Positions 39,791 through 51,475 of a DNA stretch of 64,000 nt are shown piece by piece. Positions within the stretch are counted from its first letter, which is position 1, and each line of letters opens with the position of its first letter. The DNA lies in contig SCHM01000004.1 of the NCBI GenBank assembly GCA_004123355.1, positions 1,240,001 through 1,304,000 of the forward strand, read 5' to 3'. Source of the stretch: Amphirosellinia nigrospora. Taxonomy: Eukaryota > Ascomycota > Sordariomycetes > Xylariales > Xylariaceae. The notes beneath the pieces are model-generated. The model was not told the DNA's origin. It made no database searches and was given only the letters and a program-made list of their open reading frames with translations. The translations under genes were made by a program, and so were the position numbers.

Positions 39791-42001
39791 ATGGGGCAGG
39801 TCATTGACGACGACGGGCACAATGCCTCATCGCCGTCTCCTGACACCCCTTTTGCGAGCATTGCCGCCGATTTGCCAATCAGTCCGAAAAGCTTTCTCTC
39901 ACGAAACCTGTCAGCCCCGAAAACCTGAATTCGGCCGCTGTTGAAGCTCAGTTTGTCACGTCTGAGGATGCTGTCATAGTCACTGCCGACGGCAATCGCC
40001 TGCCCGCAGTCCCTCTGCGGGAGGCCTACAAACTCAATGTGTTGAGAGACGAGTTGGAAAGTGTGGCTGGGCAGGGCGCCGACAATAATGAGACCAAAAC
40101 CGAAATCGCATCCCAGGCGCGTCCTCGTGAGGAGAAGTTGACGTCTAAGCTTCTCTCGAAGATAAGTGCTCGTAAGGGGGCTGGGGCGGCCGAGGAGCCT
40201 GTTGGCGACTCCAAGATATCGATGCCCCCATCACATACCAATCCACTCTTTCCGCCGCTTCCATTATATGGCCCCCCATCTTTGCTTCGCGATCTACAGT
40301 GTTGGACGTTTCGATTTTCGGCATTTCCCCTTAGCGCGGCGCGTTTTTAGGTGTAATAGTGCTAGGAGCTCTGTTCACCCAGGTCCCTACAATATGTAAT
40401 AAACTATGGCTACGTCTGACATTTCGAAATCCCGATGCTTCAAGGCCGTTCTACGAAGAAGAAGTTCGGCGAGCCAGCATGCGGAAAGAACAAGAAAGAA
40501 TATGGAAAAGAAGGAAATCCACAAGTAAGGGCAATGATGGCCAGGAGTGTCCGCTAAGCAATGACGGTTTCCCTCCAACAGAAGGGGGGCCAGATCCAGT
40601 CATCTGTGATGTAGGATATTACGCGCGCCGCGTAGGGTTGGATGTGGAAGAGTTCGAAGTACAAACAGAAGACGGTTTTATAATCGACTTGTGGCATGTC
40701 TACGACCCAAAGGAATACACAAAACTGAACGAGGCTGACCGATCACATCGGGACCAGATCCCTTCACTGGCAGAGCCAACAAGCGCCTCAAAAACCCAAA
40801 CCAGAAACGCAAGTTCCCGGTTCTGCTTATGCATGGCTTACTCCAGAGCGCTGGCGCGTATTGCGTGAATGACGACGATTCGTTGGCCTTCTACCTCTGC
40901 AAATCCGGATATGATGTCTGGCTTGGCAACAATAGATGTGGCTTTAAGCCGAAGCATGTGCTTTTGGATTATTCAGATCCGCGGATGTGGTGTTGGAACA
41001 TCCGGCAGATGGGCATTTTCGATCTATCCGCGTTGACTTCACGAGTTCTCCACGAAACTGGCTTCGAGAAGATCGGATTGGTTGCCCATTCGCAGGGCAC
41101 AACGGAAACATTCGTGGCCCTCGCCAAGGAACAGCGCCCAGAGCTGGGCGAGAAGTTCTCCGTATTCTGCGCTCTTGCACCGGCTGCCTATGCTGGCCCT
41201 TTAATTGGCAAGATGTACTTCAAGTTCATGCGAGTGATATCGCCGGCTCTTTTCCGCCTGATGTTCGGCGTCCACGCGTTCATCCCCATCATGATGGTAA
41301 TGCATTCCATCTTAAACCCCCGTATTTACGGCTGGCTTGGATACAAGGTCTTTTCTTTTCTCTTTGACTGGACGGACGCTCGCTGGGATCGCGCGCTGAA
41401 GAATCGTATGTTTCAGTTCGCCCCCGTCTACGTCAGCGCCGAGTCTATGCGTTGGTGGCTTGGAAGAGAGTGTTTTGCAAAACATAAGTGCATTCTTTCT
41501 ACTAAGGAGGAATGGCGCTCTGAGGAAAGGGAAGATGGAGAGGGCGCAACTGACGGCCCTCTCGCCCATCCTCATGGTTCACCTCATCCGCTGAAGAACC
41601 ACAATCTTTTACACAGGTCGACAGACCAGCCTAGGCGTAAGCCTAAGGGGTCAACTGCTTGGTATAATGAGAAGGTCCCTCCTATTGCCTTGTGGGTAGC
41701 GGGAAACGATGATTTAGTTAATGGAGAGAGGCTCCTCCGCCGATTCGAACGAGGCAGAGAGCCGCACGTCAAGGTGGTCCACAGCAAAGTCATTCCCGAA
41801 TACGAACACCTCGACGTCATATGGGCCATGGATGCCGTAAGCCAGGTGTTTGAGGAAGTCCGGGAAGTACTGTGGAAGACGTGCGATGCCCGAGATCAGT
41901 GTAGGACCCCGACAGGATGCGAGTTAGTCTCGGCTTGGGCGCCCTCGGATAAGGAGACAAAGGCGGAAGAAGAGCAGTCGAGCAGCGACTCGCCTTCTTA
42001 A
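39791..42001 (+). CDS. Membrane-anchored alpha/beta-hydrolase lipase (acid lipase/steryl ester hydrolase type)
   Basis: About 735 residues of the AB-hydrolase-associated lipase family (relatives: lysosomal acid lipase, yeast Tgl1/Yeh1/Yeh2), which cleave steryl esters or triglycerides at membranes or lipid droplets. The start is MGQVIDDDGHN at 39791. The N-terminal 190 residues are hydrophilic and disordered, followed by one membrane span (FLGVIVLGALFTQVP, near 40350). The lipase domain begins FEVQTEDGFIIDLWHV and has the oxyanion region LLMHGLL, nucleophile elbow AHSQG (Ser at about 41092), acid AGNDDLV (41699 on) and catalytic His in EYEHLDVIWAMDA, so the triad is complete. A low-complexity insert (SEEREDGEGATDG) splits the domain. 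Frame breaks lie near 39915, 40345 and 40790, where the conserved protein resumes in another frame. It is upstream of and co-oriented with the CoA-ligase gene (670 bp). Confidence 0.85.
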
Positions 42002-42670
42002 TTCCGACAAAAACCAAACCGGATAGTGGCGATAGTCGCGATAATTGGTGGCACTAATGATTGTGGGTTGGTTCGTGGTTGTGCGGATCTATTTTATACA
42101 GCGTTCTGTCGAAGCGTTTCGGACTTTCGGTTCCAAGACACAGTATATAGCATATGTCACATATACAGTATTATATTATACAACCTGAACCAGTAGATGA
42201 TTTAGACTACAATACACAACATTTTGGTAAGACATTCTTCAGGGGGTGAGGCGCAACGTCTCGGTAGTTGATACGGAGGTTCTTGTCACATGTACTTGTG
42301 AATAGATGGCATACAGTATATCAAGGTTGGTATCTGTACCTTGAGTGTGTGGGGGGGGGGCGCCGCTACGCCGTATCCCCACCCTTCTGGGCAGCTAGCT
42401 CTATGCGGGCCCCGAGGCAAGCGAACGCCGAACCGGCTGTGTTTAGTCAACAAAAAGGATCGCAGGACCAAGGGGCTGAGTGGCTGGGAGGTTGATACCG
42501 TAGTATTAGCTTACCTACAAGTACATAGAGGTCGGAGAGCAATTTCCCAGATGCACAATCAGTTCCAGACACACCGCCTTCAAAACCCGGCCTCAGTACG
42601 GGCAACTTATATCTAACGACAGAACTAATCCCGTTTGATAGACTGTTAGCAACACTCTAACGTGCCCGTC
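42002..42670. other. Intergenic region between lipase and ligase
   Basis: 670 bp carrying the lipase 3' end and the ligase promoter. It has a run of ten G at 42351-42360, immediately after a short gtgtgt stretch. No gene is seen. Confidence 0.5.
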
Positions 42671-44649
42671 ATGCCTGTAAAACCGTTATACCCAGAAATC
42701 GACATTCCTAATGTCGACATATGGACCTATCTTTTTGAGAGAAATAAGCCATGGTCCGATGACAAAGGTAAGACCCCCTACACTCAGCTAAGGCGCCTAT
42801 AATCGGCATCAGGGCCAATTGTATACCTAGGTCGGTATACTAACTAGCCCTTCAGAACTATATATAGATGCGGGCACGAAACGCTCGTATACCTGGATAC
42901 AGGTCAAGAACACCTCGATTGAGTTTGGACGCGGCCTCCGTTCGCAATGGGGTTCAAGAAAGGCGACATATTGGCCTTCTTCAGCCCCAACAGCGTCGAC
43001 TATGCCCCGTATTCTTCGGCGTGCACTATGCCGGGGGGGCCGCACCACGGCGAACCCGGGCTACACCGTCAAGGAGCTCGCTTTCCAGCTGAAGACTCGG
43101 GCGCCAAGGGGGTCGTCACCCAGCTGGCGATGCTGCCGGCCGTGCGCGAGGCCGCGCGCTCTATCGGCCTGCCGGAGGACCGCATCATCCTCCTCGGCGA
43201 CGGCCGTGACCCCTCGGGCAAGTTCAAGCACTTCACCGAGATCAAGCCCACGGGCCTCATGTCGTCTCTCAACTCGGGACTGACACGCGTCGACCCGAAA
43301 AAGGATCTGGCGTTTCTTGGTGTACTCGTCTGGTACGACCGGGTTGCCGAAGGGGGTCCAGCTGACACACGAAAACATTGTCGCCAATATTGCGCAACTA
43401 GAGGCTGTCGATAACTTTAATGGGATCTCCCACGCCGGCGGCTTGGATGGGAAAGGTGATAAGCAGATAGCTATCTTGCCCTTTTTCCACGTTTATGTGA
43501 GTATACATGGCCCCACGCTCGACTCACTCACTCACTCACTCACGAGGAGAAAAAAGGCTAAAACAAAATCCTAGGGCCTTACATGTATCGCGCTCGCGGG
43601 AATGCATAACGGATTAACGGTGATAGTTCTGCCCAAATTTGACTTGGAGAAGGCATGCCAGGCGATCCAGGAATTCGGAATTACATTTGCATCGATTCCA
43701 CCGCCGGTAGTCTTAGCGCTAGCCAAGCACCCGGTCGTCTCAAAATACGATCTGTCGACCATCAAATTCATGAACTGCGGCGCTGCTCCGCTGGGACGCG
43801 ACCTCGTGGAAATGGTCTGGGACCGGTTGACGATCCCCATCATGCAAGGCTACGGGCTCTCGGAGACTTCTCCAACTATCACGAAGGGTATCGTCTTCGA
43901 TTGGAAGCGGTACAACGGCTCCGCAGGTAAGCTGCTGCCCAACATCGAGGCGCAGATTGTCGACCTGGACGGAAAGGAACTGCCAGCGGTCAGGAAGGCG
44001 AGCTCTGGGTGAAGGGTCCCAATGTTTTCCCGGGCTATCTTAACCGCCCCGAACTGCAGAAGGACACCTTCAGCGCCGATGGTTTCTTCAAGACTGGTGA
44101 TATCGGATACTTTGATGATAAGGGAAATCTATACATAACGGATCGGCTCAAGGAGTTGATTAAATATAGTAAGTTCTGCCTCCCCCTTTCCTTCTCTTTC
44201 TCCTCCTTCATTCTGCCACAGTCCAGTTTTATCAGATGAGAGAGGGCTACTTGAGAAAGGTACTTAGAAGTGAATGGAGATGTCGATAGAACAGAGAAGC
44301 TAATTACGAGGGAACAGAGGGCTTCCAAGTCGCCCCCGCGGAGCTCGAGGGCCTCTTGCAAGGCCACAAAGACGTGGCGGACGCCTGCGTGATCCCGGCC
44401 CACGACCGAGAGCGCGAGACCGAGGTCCCGCGCGCGTACCTGGTCCTGAAGCCGGGCATACCGCAGGACGACGCCAAGGCGCAGGAGATCATCGAGTGGC
44501 TCGGCAGCCGCGTCGCCGAGCACAAGAAGCTCCGCGGCGGCGTGCGGTTCATCGACGAGATCCCCAAGAACGCGAGCGGCAAGCTGCTGCGCCGCGTCCT
44601 CAAGGACCGCGCCAAAGCCGAGGATCGCGCTAACGGGGCGAAGCTGTGA
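42671..44649 (+). CDS. 4-coumarate-CoA-ligase-like acyl-adenylating enzyme with PTS1 (AKL)
   Basis: ANL-superfamily ligase that would activate an aromatic or fatty carboxylic acid through an acyl-AMP and load it on CoA. Start is [18 protein letters not shown]. Motifs in order: the P-loop-like [13 protein letters not shown] (near 43325), FFHVYG split by intron 2, [12 protein letters not shown], the hinge [27 protein letters not shown] split by intron 3, and the C-terminal catalytic Lys in NASGKLLRR. Introns: 42768-42855, 43497-43574 and 44169-44317, all with good GT-AG ends. The last residues are N-G-A-K-L; the AKL end is a recognised PTS1, so import into peroxisomes is likely. Frame breaks cluster at 43005-43080 (inside [10 protein letters not shown]...[15 protein letters not shown]), near 43320 and near 44003. 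Exact substrate cannot be told from sequence. Confidence 0.87.
43522..43543 (+). repeat. actc microsatellite in ligase intron 2
   Basis: About five perfect copies of the tetranucleotide actc lie inside the second intron of the CoA-ligase gene. Confidence 0.9.
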
Positions 44650-45414
44650 TCCAAAATTTTGCACGGAGGAAAGTAATGCTGAGAATAAATAATGTAGTGA
44701 GTAATGCATGTACCTAGAAAGAGATGCCCTAGCCTTCGGATCTTGGTGGATTTTGGTTCCACGTGTATATTACGTGGCAAGTACAAAGCATGACGGTGGC
44801 TCAGGTCTTGGATTCTATATGCGAATACGGATACTGAGCGAGTTAGAAGAAGAAGCCGGTCAAATTTACTTAAATCGATTTATAATGGACGTTAAGCCTT
44901 GCCTTAGGCCGCATAATTCCTTTTATTAACGACTTCGATGACTCTAGTTCAACTTCTATCTATCTTTCTGACTGCTTCTCCATCTAGCTATATCCTTCCA
45001 TAAGACTCTTATTGATACTAGAAACCAGTACAATCTTGATTTTTTACTCTATTGGGATTTGGTTATTTGTACAATTACTTACAAACGCCAAACAGCTCTT
45101 CTCAGTATATACGCACATCGTATCTAGGGCAAGATAGGGATATCGCCCCCCACCTGGCGTAAATACCAATGCCCAATAATGTCTGTGAGCTGCCAGGCGT
45201 GCGCCTTCATGGAGGCCTATACAAGCGCCCTCTGGTCGCGAACACCGGTATATGTATGTGGACACGATCGTCTCCCGGCTACGACTACATTAGCCGTAGG
45301 CTGTGATATTTGTTATTCCGGCATTCGTGGCCTCTCTGAATGGCTTGTGCCGTGGCGACTCGGGTCTGTAAGTCAGATGCCCAGGCATCCAACCATCGCT
45401 CGCTCGGAGTGGCC
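44650..45414. other. Convergent intergenic region, no gene seen
   Basis: 765 bp between two convergent genes (CoA-ligase and ATP11), so it holds two 3' ends. Only short chance frames are present. Confidence 0.5.
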
Positions 45415-46397
45415 TCAGCCAAGTTTCTCGCTCTCCTCAAGCAACTTCTCGACAGAGAAATTGCCGTCTCCCTTCGAGAAGTCCGCGAGCAGCTGCCTCT
45501 TCGCAGCATCTCCACCTTTGCCTTCCTCGCCATAAAAGCGCTGCAACAGCGAGACAAGCCACTGCGCATCGTCGACGGAGGCGCCGCGGTTCTCGACGAG
45601 GCTGCCGGCCATGAGGACGACGCCCTGTTTCGTCTCGTGCGATAACCCCACCTCCTCGCCATCGCCGTAGTCGGGGTAATGTGTGATGCTGGTGTGCGGC
45701 TGCGCCCACTCGCCGCGGGCCTTGAACTCGGCCAGCTGCGTGAACAGCACCGTGCTCGTGCCCGACACGGCGTCGAACACCCACTGCAGGAAGTGGATCT
45801 CGGCGCCCTGGCCCGGGCGTGGCACGGGCAGCACGAAGGTCGGGTGAGCGCGCGCCGTGCGCTCCAGCCCCGCGTACGTCGACGTCGGGATCACGGCGCA
45901 CAGCGAGTTTGTCGACGAAGCATGCCGCAGCCGCCAGATGACCGATAGCTCGTGCACGGGCAGCTTGCGCACCTTGTCCAGTTCGAGGATCTCGGACAGC
46001 GGCTTCACGGCGCCTTGAGAGGTAGAGCGGGAGGGGGTGTCGGACGTTGCGTTTGTGTTCGTGTCTGTGATTGTGATTGTGTATTGGTCGCCGGCTCCTC
46101 GTCGGCGAGAAGTGCGTCCAGGCCCGGAGCCAAGACGCTGTCTTTCTTCTTTAGGTCCTGGATGCGGTCGGCGTAGGCGGCTTTCAGCTCGCCGACGTCG
46201 CGCAGCCCCTCGGCTTGGGCCTTGCGGTCGAGCTTCTCGCGGTACTTCTCGGCGATGTTCCGCGATGGCTGTGTCGTCGCTAGAAAACGCACGTCGTGCA
46301 CCTGAGCCCAGCGCCGCTGCTGTGCCGTGCCCGAGGACAGGACGGTGGCACGCTGGAGGCGGCGGCCCAGCGTCGAGGCGAGCCGCGCGACGACCAT
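45415..46397 (-). CDS. ATP11: Mitochondrial F1-ATPase assembly chaperone Atp11
   Basis: Atp11 binds free F1 beta subunits in the mitochondrial matrix until the alpha3beta3 ring assembles. The start is MVVARLASTLGRRLQRATV at 46397, an Arg-rich amphipathic presequence. Then comes the family's conserved helix IAEKYREKLDRKAQAEGL, a Gln/Thr-rich linker, and the core domain: VKPLSEILELDKV, IWRLRHA, an FVLPVPRPGQGAEIHFLQW block, VLFTQLAEFKARGEWAQPHT and the C-terminal GVVLMAGSL. Length is about 327 residues, slightly longer than yeast Atp11. It is intronless. One frame break near 46010 (a missing base between LPLKAP and GAVKPLSE) separates the two parts; both sides match the family, so this is probably an assembly indel. 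Confidence 0.92.
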
Positions 46398-46857
46398 TGT
46401 GGAAGAGTAGGTTGTGGGCAGTCTAGGGTCTACCTAAGGTAGGTAGAGAGGTTCGAATCGTGGAGTACTCCAGTGGGTTATAGGCTTACTAAAATATGTA
46501 TATCTTATCTTATCGCTACTTAGATAATATCTTACCTGAGTGCCAACTACAACTTCACCTCACCTATCTTCAGTATTAATCTACAAATAAATATTGGGCG
46601 AGCTGTGATCTTCGATGTATTTAATACCTTCTGATGTGCGATGCTACACAACATGCTATTCGATCAAGTAATTTATCTACCGCTTACTTACATCTCACGT
46701 TTCTTCCAGGGGCAATGTTAATCCCAAGTTCATATCTTGATTCATGCTATATACATCCACTTATCCATGTGAAGACACAACTTCACGAGGACCTCTCTTC
46801 CTTCCTTTCTTTACCTCTCTCTACCTTCCCGTCTCACTCCCCCATGGACTCGGGCAT

Positions 46858-48132
46858 TTATTCATAGTGAACAGTACCGCAGCCGTTCGACACGATGATG
46901 CCCTGGCCGGCGGGATAGCGGCCCTCCTCAGCACCGTAGGTGAAGATGAAGTCGCACTGGGCTCGCCGCTCGCGTCTCCGTGGTAGTAGAGGCCGCAGGT
47001 CTCATAAGGTCCCCACATGGACGCGCCACAGCCCTCGTTGTCCAGGCAGCTCTGGCAGCACTCGCTCGGGTTCGAGCCGTAGGGCTGCTCGCGCGTGTAC
47101 ACCACCGACACGTTGGCGTTGTAGCGGCCCGAGACGAGGCCGACGCCGTTGTAATCCCCGATGAGATTCGTCTGAGAGAGAAATCTCCTTGTTAGCTAGC
47201 TGGCTGGCTGATGGATGACTAAAACTTCAGCGGGTGAGATTCGCTTACCGGTGCGCAGCGGGCGTCCAGTGTTCGTGTGACGGTCTCCTCGCACGCGACC
47301 TGGGTGGGCTGGACTAGGCCTGTCTCTACGTATGAGATGGTCGTAGACGTCACCGTCGCCGACGTGTGTGGTCGCTGTCAGGTAGGTCAGAGTCGAGGTC
47401 GAGGTCGTGGTGTAGTCGTTGATGTAGCTGGTGGGCGTCGTATGGATCGTGGTCAAGGTCGAGGCCGTCTCCGTAGGGAAGAGATGGATGAAAGATGTGA
47501 CCGACGTCGTGCAGAAGACTTGGTGCGAACGACGCCGGCACGGTCGTCGCCTGCCCGGAACGGAGAGTAGGTCCCCGTGTACTCAGTCACCGTCTTCGGC
47601 TCGACGCCATTTGTGCACGTCGTCTCCGGCCACTGCAATCCCGATGTTAGTTTATTGCTATACAGATACAGAGTGGTTTTAGAAGTGTGCTCTGTAAGCA
47701 TAGAAAACACTTCTCGAACCTGGTTTGGCCCGCAGGGAGTTTTTCCATTCCTAAGTCGGTGGAACAAATTTTTGTTTATATGAAATCACTTACTGTAGCT
47801 GTTGCGATGGTGGTAACGGGCTTGATCCAGCTTGTGAAGATGCCTGAAGTCACCGTCGCGAAGGTAATCGTCACGACGGTTGATGTATGCTGTGTTGCCG
47901 TGACGATCTTGTCGGTGACTGTCGTGTACCCCTTGGGGACGGGTGGCCGCCTCAGTGAACACCGAGGAGATGGCCTTCGTCACGTCGGAAGTTGGAATAG
48001 GCGTAGGGCGTGCACCGTCGCCCGAACCGTATGCTGTGGAGCATGAGGCCTGGCTTGCCGTCGATACACTTGTGCTTGTGAGAGCACTGGCTAGGCCAGC
48101 GTACACAGCGGCGCGAGAAGAAGTGATCGCAT
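46858..48132 (-). CDS. Secreted Thr-rich protein with C-terminal Cys-rich (apple/PAN-like) domain
   Basis: Start MRSLLLA at 48132; after a one-base slip the signal peptide continues as AAVYAGLASALTSTSVST. A Ser/Thr/Val-rich stalk follows (GYTTVTDKIVTATQHTSTVV, TSYINDYTTTSTSTLTYLTA), likely O-glycosylated. The C-terminal domain, after VACEETVTRTLDARCAP, has ECCQSCLDNEGCGASMWGPY, ETCGLYYHGD, QCDFIFTYG and SNGCGTVHYE just before the stop at 46858. About ten Cys there fit a disulfide-rich apple/PAN-like lectin or adhesion fold. Introns 47172-47248 and 47633-47793 have good GT-AG borders. There is no GPI signal. Frame breaks lie near 48115, 47950, 47540, 47340 and 46950. It could be a wall-associated or secreted effector-like protein; no partner can be named. 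Confidence 0.7.
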
Positions 48133-51100
48133 CGTGGTGAGATACTGATGGGTTTGGCTAGTCTTATTCTACGACGTGGATAACTTCAGTCAAGTTCGCC
48201 CTAGGAGAGCAAAGGCAACCTCAAAGATGGCGACGGGGCATGTAAGTTATTATACTCCTACAATCTTACGCCATGTCCAGTTCGAGTTTTTCCTGCATCG
48301 TATGAGCATCGCGAGCTTGTCTAAGCTACGAAAGTCCCGCTGAATTTTCAATGCTACGCTACATGGTAAATGTTATTAGTGTAGGATGGTGGACGGGGTC
48401 CTTCTTGGGACGTTACGTCGAGGCAAAATATCTTGAATCCTTCCTCGGCATAACACTGGCCATCGAGAAGGCAAGATGCTCATGCATAACGGCAGAGAGG
48501 TAAACTGCAGGGGCCGTCGTATACTACGTGGGCCCGGAAGTTCGGGTTCACTTGATCGCTTGTCATTATATAGAAGTAGTATTTATATGCTTAACGAAGG
48601 GTATGCTGGTTACCTAAGTGCTCCGTTTCTGGAATTGATTACTTAAACTGGTATGGTTTTTGAAGTGTTATTCGTACTACGCCCTATCATCAGGTAGCCG
48701 TCGGGACCACCAAGGCATAACTATGACTTATAATACAATAAACTCTTAGCAGATCCAAGGTAGCATCCAAGCAGCAACTATGTATGACAGGGTAACTGGC
48801 AGCACTTCGATGTCGACATGGTTCATGTGTATATGTGCTTAGCTAACCGATCCCCTTTGGCATTTAAACTGAGCCGCTTTTAATTCTTAACTCGGCGACT
48901 TCTTTAACCCGCCAGCTCATCGACATTTGTTGGGTAGTATACAACATGCTTTCTTCAAAAGGCTTCGAGTACCAACAGCCCTTAGTTGAGCACAACTGCC
49001 TAGATATCGCCTTGTGCTCAGGACTCGGACATACAGAGAAGGAAGATTTAAGGACCGACTAACTTGGGCTCCCCATTTCAAGTAAAAGCCAATGTTCATG
49101 CGTGTACGAATTGGTCCGAGATGGATTTGTCGGGTGAAGCAGCCCGATTAGTTGAGGATGACAGTTTAGGGTCCACACGCGTCTAACTCAATGTTGGGCG
49201 TATAGAATTTCCTAGGGAGATTCATACAGTGTAAGTCAACATTTCGCTCCTCTGAGAGAATCAGGCAGGTCCATATACGTTTATCCCAACCTACATATAC
49301 ATTAAAAGACATGGCTGGCTGTGTGGATATTTTGATGAATCCTTCGTCATCCCGCACCCACGACGGGTGGATACTACCATGCCTTTTTCCCAAAATGAGA
49401 GCTTACCAAATGCTGAGGAATCGTTGAGAGATTGAAACATGCTACGGTACACCGACATGCAATAGAAAAAACACAACCATCCGATCTCAGTGCCGGCCGC
49501 CATCCGTGTGCATATGGGTTAGGGCGGAGAATGCCGGAAATGGATCGCACACCGCTCTCCATGATACGTTGGATAAACCTTCTACCGTGATACACCTGGT
49601 GGTAACCTCCGTTTGGCTAGCGTTGGTCTGGATCTAAAACTGTCTGCTGTAGTGTATTCAACCGAGATCCCAGTTGGTTGTTGGCAAAGCTTAAAAATAG
49701 TAGGGCTGAGGAGGCGCTATGATCATCAATGTACAGTCTTATCTTATCCATCTGCTGCGAGTAGATCGAGGCGAGATAATTAACCATGTAAGACTAATAC
49801 GACATAATTATTTGCTAAATCTACAGATGATATATCGGTTGTTTTCTATCCATGTTATGGAAAATGGTATCATTAGAGGCTCTCATCACGACCTTACATA
49901 TACAGCGAGAGTGGGAATACTCAGAAGAAGCACCCTGCACGATATAGCGTGGGTATACATTCCTCGTCCAAGGGCCAACAATGGAAGTTCCCGGCCGTGC
50001 ATCGTTTTCTTCTTGGTTTCTACGATGACACCGTACCTTGCATGGAATAGATTACCAATACAAGCTTCGGTTCGGATGCCGAAATATTACTCGAAAAGGG
50101 AAGCGAACCTTGTAGCTTCCTCGGTCTTTCTACCCGGTGTAATGCAAAATCAGAGCGTTGCATGGGTATGCTTGTTCTTCCAGTCTTGGTCTCGTTACCG
50201 ACTTTTGTACCAGGAAAACGCAAATCATTCGACTTCCTCTGAACGACGACATGTGATATTAGTAGTGGCAGCCGCCGAATGCCTAAAGCCCTGCTGCGTC
50301 GGCTATGAATGGCGGAATCACTATTTCCAAAAGACAAATTAGGTAATTTTAGACGCGAGCAGAATGAGTTTTCGTATCATCCTTTCTTCTATGAAGTTTG
50401 TGAACCAGGCCAGAGAGAACAAAATATCTAAGTATGTAAGCTATTCCATTCACTATGCCCCGTGAGAGGTCCCTTTCAAAGCCACAAGGCAACATTTGAA
50501 TTGATGCAGCGATCGATCTCAAGCCACCAGGGCCTCATCATTGCAAACGATATAAAACTACTAATTAATAAAAAGGGTTGACCATCCGACCATTACGGCG
50601 CTGCTAATAGGAAGGTGTGACGGAGCAAAAAACGGCGCCGTTAATACTCGGTGAGTTATTAACGATTTATATAGTTCGCGACAGAAGGAGAAGGCATGAG
50701 GCACAGCATATGAGAATACCCTACGGAGGCTGTAGTCTACCATCTACAATTGGATTAATGCGAGGGACCGTGCTCGTTGTCATCAAATAAAGGTTAGGGC
50801 GGTCTTGTCTTTAATGCAGTAGACGGATGCGGGGAATCCATGTTGTTTACACTACCATTTTCTTAGCCAGTTTACCCCAACCAAATCAACCAACGAGAAA
50901 TTAATCCCGCCCGACCTTCAGGAGGAGGAGGAGTTGGTGATGTACACTAGGAGTGCCGAGACTGGACGAGCTATTTTGATCTCGTTGGCCTAAAGGAGCC
51001 ATGTGCATGACTGCTGGACCAGTTACTTAACTTCTCGGGTCCCCCGTTCTTACTTCCCTTAATCTCATCCTATATCCATGCTGCCTAGTGACCATTCATT

Positions 51101-51475
51101 GCAGTCTATCATGTTTCATCCAAAAATATCGGGTGATTTGATGTTATGAGGGGATGGCTTAAAAACGACAATAGCAGTAATGTTATCTTATATCTCATTA
51201 TTGTTTACGTTTGGGCCATAAAATGACAAAATGAGCATGTATACGATGCTCCCAATAATCGACAACTATCGAGCACAAGTTGTAGGCAATCCTCTCCCGG
51301 TGCGCCTCGGCGATTTGGTCTCTCGCCAATCTCGACGTGTAGCCTTTTTGGTCACACGTCCTGTGTGTGTCTAAGTTCTAAGTTCTATCCTGCCTAGGCA
51401 ACCGGTCCGCCCCTTCTATAACATGATATCATGGAAACGCCCACTCGGTGGTTTTGTTAATACGTGCGTGTAGAC
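48133..51475. other. Long intergenic region, no supported gene
   Basis: About 3.3 kb between two minus-strand genes. One 207-codon plus-strand frame (49719-50342) lacks recognisable sequence and composition and is probably chance. No RNA gene, repeat or transposon was found. Confidence 0.45.

Noticed and set aside
46445-46480. ggttcgaatcgtgg, resembling a tRNA T-loop
   Set aside because: The flanking bases do not form the T stem, and no D-arm or anticodon arm is found upstream.
49719-50342. 207-codon plus-strand open frame in an intergenic region
   Set aside because: No recognisable domain, odd composition and no promoter or neighbour support. About one frame of this length is expected by chance when all six frames of 64 kb are considered.
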